From Anaerobacillus arseniciselenatis (GTDB taxonomy: Bacteria; Bacillota; Bacilli; Bacillales; Anaerobacillaceae): DNA of 64,000 nucleotides. Positions 1 through 8,419 of this stretch are shown here, piece after piece. The translations under genes were made by a program, and so were the position numbers. Positions within the stretch are counted from its first letter, which is position 1, and every line of letters starts with the position of its first letter. The DNA is taken from contig NZ_MLQQ01000003.1 in NCBI RefSeq assembly GCF_001865995.1, positions 1 to 64,000 of the forward strand, read 5' to 3'. The notes below the pieces were generated by a model. The model saw only the letters and a program-made list of their open reading frames with translations. It was not told the DNA's origin and did not search any database.

Positions 1-126
1 TCGAGGGTTGAAAAGCCTATATCAACGATATGAATATCTGCGTCAAACTTAATTGAACCGCCGTATACCGAACGGTACGTACGGTGGTGTGAGAGGTCGG
101 GGGTTAGTCACCCCCTCCTACTCGAT
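1..126 (+). mobile_element. 3' end of a group II intron (partial)
   Basis: The first bases read like domains V and VI of a bacterial group II intron. GAACCGCCGTATACC and GGTACGTACGGTGGT form a domain-V hairpin, followed by a GTGAGAGG linker and a domain-VI hairpin (CGGGGG / CCCCCT) ending in CTACTCGAT. The rest of the intron, including any reverse transcriptase, would lie left of the window. Family recognition is from the motif pattern; the exact 3' splice site near 126 is inferred. Confidence 0.7.
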
Positions 127-341
127 TCATTAATATTTTTACAAGGGTAGAGGTATCCATTTCTTAAAACGAAATGCTTGTATACTCCTTTACAAATTCC
201 CAGGGTATTCGATTCTGGCAAAAATTATTAAATCTATTATTACTAATGTTAATTTATATTGTTTTGATCTTACCTCGTAAAAGTAAGGAATAACCATTAA
301 ATCAATATACAGTATTTTGTTAGATTTGTATCTACTATATA
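127..341. other. Intergenic stretch, nothing recognised
   Basis: AT-rich sequence between the intron end and the first promoter. I see no coding frame with a ribosome site and no strong hairpin here. Confidence 0.5.
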
Positions 342-370
342 TTGATGACTCAGAAAACGGCTGATATAAT
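342..370 (+). promoter_or_regulatory. Sigma-A-like promoter of the small coiled-coil/TIR genes
   Basis: TTGATG (342-347), a 17-base spacer and TATAAT (365-370). The -10 box lies inside a short perfect inverted repeat, CTGATAT...ATATCAG (361-380), which could be an operator. Confidence 0.5.
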
Positions 371-432
371 ATGATATCAGCGAGAGGGGGGGATTTACTA
401 GTGGGTAAAATAATAGGAAAGGAGGGAAATGA

Positions 433-576
433 ATGGTAAAACGTATTAGTGCTTCAAGGATCAAAAGTCAAATTCGTAGTGTTGAAAACAAGATGAAGAG
501 AGACTTTAAAAAGGCAGAGCGTGATTTTAATAGAGAATTAAAGAGATTTGAAAGAGAAATAAAAAAGAGTTTTTAA
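433..576 (+). CDS. Small basic coiled-coil protein (47 aa) upstream of TIR gene
   Basis: A 47-residue frame starts with ATG behind an AAAGGAGGG ribosome site (418-427), 5-6 bases away. The product is almost all Lys, Arg, Glu and hydrophobic residues in a helical pattern (MVKRISASRIKSQIRSVENK...). Its start resembles the first 30 residues of the TIR protein encoded 176 bases downstream (xKIxxLRSxIN...E.K pattern). It may therefore pair with or regulate that protein through coiled-coil contacts, which is an inference from similarity and position. No family is recognised. The strong ribosome site and the promoter at 342 support expression. Confidence 0.65.
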   Translation: MVKRISASRIKSQIRSVENKMKRDFKKAERDFNRELKRFEREIKKSF

Positions 577-752
577 TGTGCTGCAACACATAAAAACTCC
601 CAAGAAAAATTTAGATAACCCTATCTTAACTTTTATCTAAGGATAAAAAAAGAGAGAACAAAAGTTTTAGTATTCTAGCTTAAGGAAAAGCAAGTTAGGA
701 AAAATTAAAGTGTAATGAATGATAAAATTTTGCAAAGAATGGAGCTAAAATA

Positions 753-1586
753 ATGCCGAGCGTATCAATTTTGGAATTTAAAATAAAAAATCTACGTTCT
801 GATATAAATCGTTTAGAAGGAAAGCGTGCAAATGCGATAAAGGACGAAAGTAATTCAATAAAAAAAATCAATAATGCTAACACGTCGTTAAATAGAACGA
901 AGAGTGTGGCTGCAATTTCTTCCAAATTAAAAGAACTAGAAAGGGAAAATAGAAAAATAGAAAAAGCAAAGGGAGAACAGGCAAAAATTATGTCAGAAAT
1001 CTCGAAAAAAAGCACACAATTAAATAAAGCGTTAGCAGATTTAGGCAAGGCTCAACAAAAAGAGGTTGAAAAAGTAAATGCCCAACAAGAAGAAAAGATT
1101 AACAAGTTATACTCCCAACAAAAATTTGAATTAGAAAAACTCAGTTTTTTACCAAGCGATGAATCAATAGAGTATAAGGAATATGATGTTTTTATATCCC
1201 ATTCTGCTGATGATAAGGACAGTTATGTTTCGGAATTGGCTGAAGCGTTAAAAGCAGCTGGGGTTACAATCTGGTATGATACGGACAATATCGGTTGGGG
1301 GAAAAGTATAAGAGAAGAAATAGATAAAGGACTTGCTTATTCAAAATATGGAATAGTAATTATTTCCCCTAGTTTTATAGAAAAATATTGGACAAACTAT
1401 GAATTGGATGGAATATTAAACAAGGAAAGCACAACTAGAACCCAAATGATACTGCCTATATGGCACAACGTGACAGCAGATGAAGTTAAGAAATATAGTT
1501 ACTCTTTAGCAGGTAAACTAGCTCTTAACACGGCTGTAAATACAATAGATGATATAGTTGATAAAGTAAATGCTCTGATAAAATAA
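753..1586 (+). CDS. Coiled-coil/TIR domain protein
   Basis: 277 residues. Residues 1-135 are a long charged coiled coil. Residues 143-275 are a TIR fold: EYDVFISHSADDKD (beta-A/BB start), then IWYDTDNIGWGKSI, then IVIISPSFIEKYWTNYEL. Glu217 of the W-x-x-x-E-L motif is the position of the catalytic glutamate in NAD-cleaving TIR enzymes, so NADase or cyclic-ADP-ribose-type activity is plausible. In bacteria such proteins commonly act in anti-phage abortive defence; that role here is inference. ATG follows GGAG at 739. The gene probably shares a transcript with the 47-residue coiled-coil gene and ends at the hairpin at 1664. There are no membrane segments. It could also be a TIR signalling adaptor. 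Confidence 0.85.
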   Translation: MPSVSILEFKIKNLRSDINRLEGKRANAIKDESNSIKKINNANTSLNRTKSVAAISSKLKELERENRKIEKAKGEQAKIMSEISKKSTQLNKALADLGKAQQKEVEKVNAQQEEKINKLYSQQKFELEKLSFLPSDESIEYKEYDVFISHSADDKDSYVSELAEALKAAGVTIWYDTDNIGWGKSIREEIDKGLAYSKYGIVIISPSFIEKYWTNYELDGILNKESTTRTQMILPIWHNVTADEVKKYSYSLAGKLALNTAVNTIDDIVDKVNALIK

Positions 1587-1663
1587 TAAACTCGAGGAAC
1601 AGTTCAATACAGATTTTTGTGAAATGAACTCTTCTAGAGAAAGCTTCAGGTCTATTCTTCTGC

Positions 1664-1700
1664 AAAATAGCTTAGGTATAATTCCTAAGCTATTTTCTTT
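1664..1700 (+). terminator. Rho-independent terminator after TIR gene
   Basis: Perfect 13-bp stem AAAATAGCTTAGG (1664-1676) / CCTAAGCTATTTT (1684-1696), followed by a short T-rich run. Confidence 0.7.
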
Positions 1701-1920
1701 GCGAGGATTAGCGCTGTCATTATGGAGACTAATGGGAACTTTTTTACCTAAGGTTCTCAACTAATAAATCTTTTAATTATTAATTTATATACAAAAGATT
1801 TTCCACATTTAAATATAGTCAAACCTCTGTACTATTTATAATTAAGTACAGTTCTGAATAAGAAGAGTACTGAATATATTATTTTGATGAATGGATTTGT
1901 TTAAGGAGGAGGAGTTTTAT

Positions 1921-2439
1921 TTGAAAAGGAAGTTATTAATTGCTGTATTGGGTCATCGGAACTCTGGGAAATCAGAAACATGGAAAAAACTTTTCAATGA
2001 TCCCAACATACGAACAGCACAGAAATCACTTAGATCACTTCAAGTTGGTCCAAATGGGGAATATACCGATGTTTTTCTGATTAACGGTTCACCACAGGAA
2101 AGAGGGAGAACAGTTGATGAAATCATTCAAGTAAATTGTGATCCTGAAATTATATTATGTTCAATTCAATTTAAGAAAGATGCAATCAATACTTTAAAGT
2201 ATTTTCAGGACAAAAATTATTTTATATATTTACATTGGCTTAATCCTGGATATAACGATAGTTACGAATACCCTGATTCGGAAAGTATTATCCCAGAGAT
2301 TTTAAAAATGGAATCCGTTATTGGAAAAAGAAATGGGAAAGTTAATGCAGATAAGCGAGTATTAGAAATCCGGAATTATATATATGACTGGGCTACAAGA
2401 AACGAATTATTAAAGAAAAAAATTATTAAGAGTAAATAG
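1921..2439 (+). CDS. Stand-alone P-loop NTPase
   Basis: About 172 residues from a TTG start chosen because AAGGAGGAGG (1903-1914) sits 7 bases upstream; the ATG at 1891 has no such site. The protein opens at once with a beta strand and Walker A loop (LLIAVLGHRNSGKSETW), then a mixed alpha/beta domain. A CDPEIILCSIQF segment follows and the tail is lysine-rich. It resembles small GTPase-like or kinase-like NTPases, but I see no NKxD motif and cannot name the family. It has its own terminator at 2446 and sits between the TIR unit and the helicase operon, so a defence role is only a contextual guess. Confidence 0.6.
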   Translation: MKRKLLIAVLGHRNSGKSETWKKLFNDPNIRTAQKSLRSLQVGPNGEYTDVFLINGSPQERGRTVDEIIQVNCDPEIILCSIQFKKDAINTLKYFQDKNYFIYLHWLNPGYNDSYEYPDSESIIPEILKMESVIGKRNGKVNADKRVLEIRNYIYDWATRNELLKKKIIKSK

Positions 2440-2445
2440 CCAAAG

Positions 2446-2478
2446 AGCGGATCATTACTATGATGGTTCGCTTTTTTT
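2446..2478 (+). terminator. Rho-independent terminator
   Basis: AGCGGATCAT / ATGGTTCGCT stem (two G-U pairs) with a 7-base loop, then seven T residues. Confidence 0.7.
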
Positions 2479-2673
2479 ATACCGCACTATATGTATGACG
2501 GTATATTTAAGGGTCACCCCAGGGGTATATATAAAACATAAGATATTTTGAAAGGATAATTTCTATAATTTGAGTTATATAAGTGAATAAAATTTCCTAT
2601 AAAATGGATAAAAATTACTGAGCTTTTGTTATAATGGTGGTAACTATTTATCTGGGCAAGGGAGGGCTTGGCT

Positions 2674-5600
2674 ATGGAGATTTTTAACAACACTTCTAAA
2701 ATTGTTAAAGATGATCTGGTTAAAGAAATAACACCTGGGAGTCGTATTTCTATCGCGGCTGCTTATTTCTCTATTTATGCTTACCAAGAACTAAAAACAC
2801 AACTAAAAGATATAGAAACTTTGGAATTTATCTTTACTTCTCCCACATTTGTTACTGAGCAATTTCCAAAAGAAAGACGAGAATTTTACATACCAAGATT
2901 AAAGAGAGAAACTAGTATATATGGTACTGATTTTGAAGTGAAATTAAGAAATGAGTTAACACAAAAATCAATTGCTCGAGAATGTGCAGAATGGATTCAG
3001 AAAAAGGTTACTTTTAAAAGTAATTCTACGCAAGATAGCATGGGTGGGTTTCTTAATCTTCAATCGAGTGATAAGCAAATTACATATATGCCCTTAAGTG
3101 GATTTACAACAGTAGATATGGGTTGTGAACGAGGAAACAATGTTTACAATATGGTAAATAAATTTGATGCTCCTTTTAGTAATGAATACATACGATTGTT
3201 TAATGATATTTGGGATGACAAAAGCCGTCTTCAGGATGTTACTGAACAAGTCATAGAGATTATTTCAACTGTTTACCAAGAAAATTCTCCTGAGTTAATT
3301 TATTTTATGACACTATATAACATCTTCAATGAGTTTTTAGAGGACATAACAGAGGATGTATTACCAAACGAAGCTACAGGATACAAGGAGAGTATAGTAT
3401 GGAATAAGCTATATAACTTTCAGAAAGATGCTTCACTGGCTATCATTAATAAATTAGAACAATATAATGGTTGTATTCTAGCGGATAGCGTTGGCCTTGG
3501 TAAAACATTCACTTCGTTAGCAGTTATAAAATATTATGAAAATCGTAACAAGAATGTTCTTGTACTTTGTCCAAAGAAGTTGAAAGACAATTGGCTCACA
3601 TTCAGAGGGAATTTAATTAATAATCCCCTTGCTAAAGACCGTTTAAGGTATGATGTTCTCTTTCATACAGATTTGTCACGGGAAAAAGGTGATTCAGTGA
3701 TTGGCTTACCTCTAGATCGCATAAATTGGGGAAATTATGACTTAGTAGTAATTGATGAATCCCATAACTTTCGTAATGGTGGTGCTACAACTGGGGAGTA
3801 TGGAGATAAAGAAAATCGATATTTAAGGTTGCTTAATAAAGTAATAAAACCAGGTGTAAAAACAAAAGTCTTAATGCTGTCGGCAACCCCTGTAAATAAC
3901 CGTTTTCTTGACTTGCGAAATCAATTAGCTCTTGCGTATGAGGGCCACTCGGACTTAATAAATAAAAAGCTAAATACTAAAACAGATATTGATACAATTT
4001 TTAGACAAGCACAGAAGGTATATAACTCCTGGAGTAAACAACCACCCGAGACACGTACTACAAACTCATTGCTAAAACAATTAGATTTTGATTTTTTTGA
4101 AGTGCTTGATAGCGTCACAATAGCCCGCTCAAGGAAGCATATTCAACGTTACTATGATACTACTGAAATTGGTAGTTTTCCCAAACGCAATGAACCAATT
4201 TCAAAACGTCCCCAACTGACTACTTTAAATAATGCAATTAATTATGAACAGATATATGATCAACTTTCTCATTTAAACCTATCTTTGTATACACCAACTA
4301 ATTATATACTCCCAAGTAGGTTGAGTAACTATATTGATTTGGACTCGGAAGATAGCAAACGCCTATCCCAAAGTGGACGTGAAGAGGGTATTCGTCGTTT
4401 AATGAGCATCAATTTGTTAAAGCGGATGGAAAGTTCTGTTCATTCATTTAAATTAACTGTAAAGCGTATTTATAATCAAATAATAGAAACGTTGAATGTT
4501 ATAAAAGAATATCGTACTAACCAGGAAATTATAATACGAGATTATAGCGCATTTGATGAATTCGACTTAGATGACCAAAATATAGATTTATTTACTGTAG
4601 GAAAAAAATATAGAATTGATATAAACGATATGGATTACTTATCCTGGCAACAGGATCTAGTTGCTGATAAAGAAATTTTGGAGTTACTGATTTTAATGGT
4701 TGAAGACATTACTCCAAAATTTGATTGTAAACTGAATGAACTTATAGACGTTATCAGTCATAAGGTTACAAAACCTATAAACAACGGTAATAAAAAGGTT
4801 ATTGTTTTTACAGCATTTTCTGATACAGCCGAATATTTATATGAAAATGTTAGTAATTATGTTAGGCAAAAATTCGGGTTAAATAGTGCACTAATTACAG
4901 GTTCAATTGAGGGGAAAACTACAATTCCTAAGTTTCATAATGATATGAATACTATCTTAACCTGTTTTTCGCCTGTTTCAAAAGACAAAGCACTAGTTAT
5001 GCCGAATGATGAAAATGATATAGATATCTTAATAGCAACTGATTGTATTTCTGAAGGTCAGAATTTGCAGGACTGTGATTACTGTATTAATTATGATATA
5101 CATTGGAATCCTGTACGTATCATCCAACGTTTTGGACGTATAGACCGTATCGGTAGTAAAAATTCAGTTATACAGTTAGTCAACTTTTGGCCGGATATAA
5201 CACTAGATGATTATATTAATTTAAAAAGTCGTGTAGAATCTAGAATGCGTATCTCTGTTATGACATCAACAGGTGATGACGATTATATTAATCAGGATGA
5301 AAATGGAGACCTAATTTATAGACGAAAACAATTGGAAAAGCTTCAAGATGAAGTAGTCGATCTTGAAGAAATGACAACAGGCATCTCAATTATGGACCTT
5401 GGTTTAAATGAATTTCGTATGGATTTACTTGCGTATATTAAAGAAAACCCGAATCTCGAAAGAACCCCTCTTGGGATTCATGCGGTTGTCACTGGAGAAA
5501 CTCCAGGAGTTATTTTTATCTTAAAAAACACAAATAAATTAGGTAATGAAGAAAGTCATAATCGTTTACATCCATTCTATATCGTATATATTTCAGACGA

Positions 5601-5907
5601 GGGTGAGGTTGTTACAAATCATCTTGAACCGAAAGAAATTTTAGATTTAATGAGATATTTAACGCGTGACAGAAAAGATGCTGATATGAAGGCATGTAGT
5701 ATTTTTAACAAGGAAACCAATGACGGTAAAAATATGAAACATATATCAAATTTATTGCATGCAGCAATTTCAACCATTATCAGTGTTAAAGAAGAAAGTG
5801 ATTTAGACAGCTTTTTTGGAACAGATCAAACAACATTCTTAACAGATACCATTTCTGGACTTGATGATTTTGAATTGATCTGTTTTATGGTGGTGTTAAA
5901 ATGTTAA
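2674..5907 (+). CDS. SNF2/DEAD-type helicase with PLD-like N-terminus
   Basis: First gene of a four-gene operon. ATG at 2674 is preferred over TTG at 2668 because AAGGGAGGG (2659-2666) needs the spacing; a TATAAT lies at 2630. Approximate motif positions, counted from 2668: Walker A ADSVGLGKT (272-280), DESH box (363-366), SATPVNN (405-411), motif V TDCISEGQNLQ (about 791-801) and motif VI QRFGRIDR (about 821-828), i.e. a full superfamily-2 SNF2-like motor. Residues 1-180 resemble the phospholipase-D-like leader found on such helicases, but I do not see an HxK motif, so nuclease activity is doubtful. The gene overlaps the DUF4391 gene by 7 bases and is linked to mod and res, so it is probably a translocase for that restriction system. 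Confidence 0.85.
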   Translation: MEIFNNTSKIVKDDLVKEITPGSRISIAAAYFSIYAYQELKTQLKDIETLEFIFTSPTFVTEQFPKERREFYIPRLKRETSIYGTDFEVKLRNELTQKSIARECAEWIQKKVTFKSNSTQDSMGGFLNLQSSDKQITYMPLSGFTTVDMGCERGNNVYNMVNKFDAPFSNEYIRLFNDIWDDKSRLQDVTEQVIEIISTVYQENSPELIYFMTLYNIFNEFLEDITEDVLPNEATGYKESIVWNKLYNFQKDASLAIINKLEQYNGCILADSVGLGKTFTSLAVIKYYENRNKNVLVLCPKKLKDNWLTFRGNLINNPLAKDRLRYDVLFHTDLSREKGDSVIGLPLDRINWGNYDLVVIDESHNFRNGGATTGEYGDKENRYLRLLNKVIKPGVKTKVLMLSATPVNNRFLDLRNQLALAYEGHSDLINKKLNTKTDIDTIFRQAQKVYNSWSKQPPETRTTNSLLKQLDFDFFEVLDSVTIARSRKHIQRYYDTTEIGSFPKRNEPISKRPQLTTLNNAINYEQIYDQLSHLNLSLYTPTNYILPSRLSNYIDLDSEDSKRLSQSGREEGIRRLMSINLLKRMESSVHSFKLTVKRIYNQIIETLNVIKEYRTNQEIIIRDYSAFDEFDLDDQNIDLFTVGKKYRIDINDMDYLSWQQDLVADKEILELLILMVEDITPKFDCKLNELIDVISHKVTKPINNGNKKVIVFTAFSDTAEYLYENVSNYVRQKFGLNSALITGSIEGKTTIPKFHNDMNTILTCFSPVSKDKALVMPNDENDIDILIATDCISEGQNLQDCDYCINYDIHWNPVRIIQRFGRIDRIGSKNSVIQLVNFWPDITLDDYINLKSRVESRMRISVMTSTGDDDYINQDENGDLIYRRKQLEKLQDEVVDLEEMTTGISIMDLGLNEFRMDLLAYIKENPNLERTPLGIHAVVTGETPGVIFILKNTNKLGNEESHNRLHPFYIVYISDEGEVVTNHLEPKEILDLMRYLTRDRKDADMKACSIFNKETNDGKNMKHISNLLHAAISTIISVKEESDLDSFFGTDQTTFLTDTISGLDDFELICFMVVLKC

Positions 5908-6527
5908 CATTTCCGAAAAAGTCTAAAGTTGGTCGTATCATGCCAAAAGAAGCTTTTTACAAACACCTTACACTTAAAGGTGATATTCGAGAAAAGTTCG
6001 TTTCTGATATTAAACGAATCGTGTTAGAGTATAAACTATCACCTGATACACTAAATATGGAGAAAGGTGAAGAAGTAGCTGAAATCTTGGTGCTCTCACT
6101 TGAACTAAAGAAGAAAGAGCTTGATTATCGAACAGTTGAGGCTATTGCAAGGCAAAATTCGCATAAGCTTCTTTTCATAATTAAGTATCAAGACCTGGTT
6201 CAGTTATCACTATATTATAAGAAGATATATAAAACTGACTGGATACCAGAACAAGATACTTCTCTGAAGGTGACTGGTTTCAATCTTGATTCAGTTTGGA
6301 ATGGTTTAGTTGAGCAGGTAGCTGTAAGAGAGGATATAAAAATTACTCAGGATAATATTAGTGTTTCTGAAAGGCTAGAACAACAAGAGAGAATAATAAA
6401 ATTACAAAAAGAAGTAGACAAATTAGAGAAAGCTTCGAGAAATGAAAAACAACCGAAAAAGCGGTTTGAGTTGTATACAAAATTACAAGATTTAAAAAAG
6501 AGATTAGAGGACGAGAAGGGAGATTGA
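5901..6527 (+). CDS. DUF4391 family protein
   Basis: 208 residues; its start codon overlaps the helicase stop. The sequence follows the DUF4391 pattern: an N-terminal domain with LSPDTLNMEKGEEVAEILVLSLELKKKELD, a middle domain with KLLFIIKYQDLVQLSLYYK and TDWIPEQD, then a C-terminal coiled coil (about residues 155-208) ending KKRFELYTKLQDLKKRLE. The biochemical role is unknown. Proteins of this family often sit beside type III-like modification genes and helicases, exactly as here. The likely role is a bridging or regulatory subunit of the complex; that is inference. Confidence 0.75.
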   Translation: MLTFPKKSKVGRIMPKEAFYKHLTLKGDIREKFVSDIKRIVLEYKLSPDTLNMEKGEEVAEILVLSLELKKKELDYRTVEAIARQNSHKLLFIIKYQDLVQLSLYYKKIYKTDWIPEQDTSLKVTGFNLDSVWNGLVEQVAVREDIKITQDNISVSERLEQQERIIKLQKEVDKLEKASRNEKQPKKRFELYTKLQDLKKRLEDEKGD

Positions 6528-6529
6528 AA

Positions 6530-8406
6530 ATGGATAAACTCAAAATGCAGTCAACAAATAAAGTGGCTGAGAATGTAAAAAAAATAGCTGAACTTTTTCC
6601 AAACACATTAACAGAAGTTATTAAGGAATATCGAAAAGATGGCTCGCCCATCATGGAGTATGCTATAGATTTTGACTTGCTAAGACAGGAACTATCCGAC
6701 GTATTAGTAGAAGGTCCGGAGGAAAGATACCAATTCACATGGCCAGATAAGAAAAGTTCTATATTGTTATCCAATGCACCAATTGCTAAAACTTTGAGAC
6801 CTTATCGTGAAGAGAGTGCTGACTTTGATAATACAGAGAACCTATATATAGAGGGGGATAATTTAGAGGCATTGAAGTTACTGCAGGAGACCTATCTGGG
6901 TAAAATTAAAATGATTTTTATAGACCCTCCCTATAATACCGGGAATGATTTTGTTTATGAAGATGATTTTGTACAGGATACACAACAGTATCTTGCGAAT
7001 AGTGGTCAGTATGACGAAATGGGCAATAAACTCATGCAAAATACTGAAAGTAATGGTAGATTTCATACTGATTGGCTAAATATGATCTATCCACGAATGA
7101 GGTTGTCAAAGGATTTAATGGCTGATGATGGGGTAATTTTTATTAGTATAGACGACAATGAAGAAGAAAATTTAAAAAAGATATGTAATGAAATCTTTGG
7201 GGAAGCAAATTTTGTTGCAACAATAGTTTGGAAGCACACTCAACAAAGTAAAAATGATGAAAGACATTTTTCACGCCAATTTAATTACATATTAGTATAC
7301 TCCAAGAACAAGGCGTTATTGAAAGACTTTTATTTTGATAGAACTGAAGAAGATAATAAAAATTACAGTAACCCAGATAATGATTCAAGAGGATTATGGA
7401 GAAGTGGTGATGTCAGAAGTCCAAATTATAGAAAAACGCTTTGTTATAACATAGTTGCTCCTAATGGATCGGTAATTAATCCACCAGCAAATGGGTGGAG
7501 ATGGTCTGAGGAAAGTGTAAAAGAGAAACTTAAAACTGGAGAAATCATTTTTAAAAAAGATTTCACCGGAATTATTAGGAAAATTTACCTTTCTGATCAA
7601 AAGGGTAGAATACCAGAAAATTTATGGGAAGGAGGAAGGTTTGGTACTACACGTCAGGCAACAGCAGTAATAAAGGATTTGTTTGGTGGCAAGCAAGTAT
7701 TTGATACTCCTAAACCAGTTGAATTAGTAAAGAGTATGTGTAAAATTGGTACGAATAAAGAAGATATTGTGTTAGACTTTTTCTCTGGATCAGCTACTAC
7801 TGCACATGCAGTTATGCAGATAAATAATGAAGATGGCGGAAAACGTAAGTTCATTATGGTTCAATTACCTGAGGAAGTAGATGAAAAAACTGTTGCATAT
7901 AAAACAGGTTATAAAAATATATGTGATATAGGAAAAGAGCGTATACGTCGAGCTGGGAAAAAATATTAGAAGAACAACCAGAAAGCAAAGGTAAATTAGA
8001 TACTGGCTTTCGTGTTTTAAAAATAGATACAACTAACATGCAAGATGTGTATTATAAACCTAGTGAATATGATCAAGGGTTACTATTAGCGCTTGAAGAA
8101 AATATTAAAACAGGTCGAACTTCAGAGGATTTACTTTTCCAAGTCATGTTAGATCTGGGGGTACTTCTCTCCAGTAAAATTGAGGAAATAGTTATAAAGG
8201 GTAAAACGGTTTATAATGTTGCAAATGGATACTTAATGGCTTGTTTTGATACCGATGTTACAACTGAGTTAATTACTGAGATTGCAAAAAAACAACCGTA
8301 CTATGCTGTTTTCCGTGACAGTAGTATGGCTAATGATAGTGTAGCGACAAACTTCGAACAGGTCTTTAATACCTATAGCCCAACAACTATAAGAAGGGTT
8401 TTATAG
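6530..8406 (+). pseudogene. mod: Type III DNA methyltransferase Mod, frameshifted
   Basis: Adenine-specific beta-class methyltransferase: catalytic DPPYNTG comes first, then a target-recognition region, then the AdoMet motif DFFSGSATTAHAV. The first frame stops at 7969 after ERIRRAGKKY. The missing C-terminus (LEEQPESK...TTIRRVL) continues in the -1 frame to 8406. The break is at a run of six A residues near 7960; a seventh A would give one 625-residue protein, normal for Mod. A real mutation, a sequencing error, phase variation or a ribosomal -1 slip at AAAAAA could all explain it. ATG at 6530 lies two bases after the DUF4391 stop. Res follows 13 bases downstream. Confidence 0.85.
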
Positions 8407-8419
8407 AGGAGGGGCTTCT

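Noticed and set aside
2490-2560. Start of a second TATAGTATGACGGTATA-type regulatory palindrome
   Set aside because: Short partial repeats only (TATGACGGTATA); no second copy that would support an operator.
8038-8406. Separate 122-residue gene after mod
   Set aside because: Its sequence is the C-terminus of Mod in the -1 frame and it lacks a ribosome site; it is part of the frameshifted mod gene.
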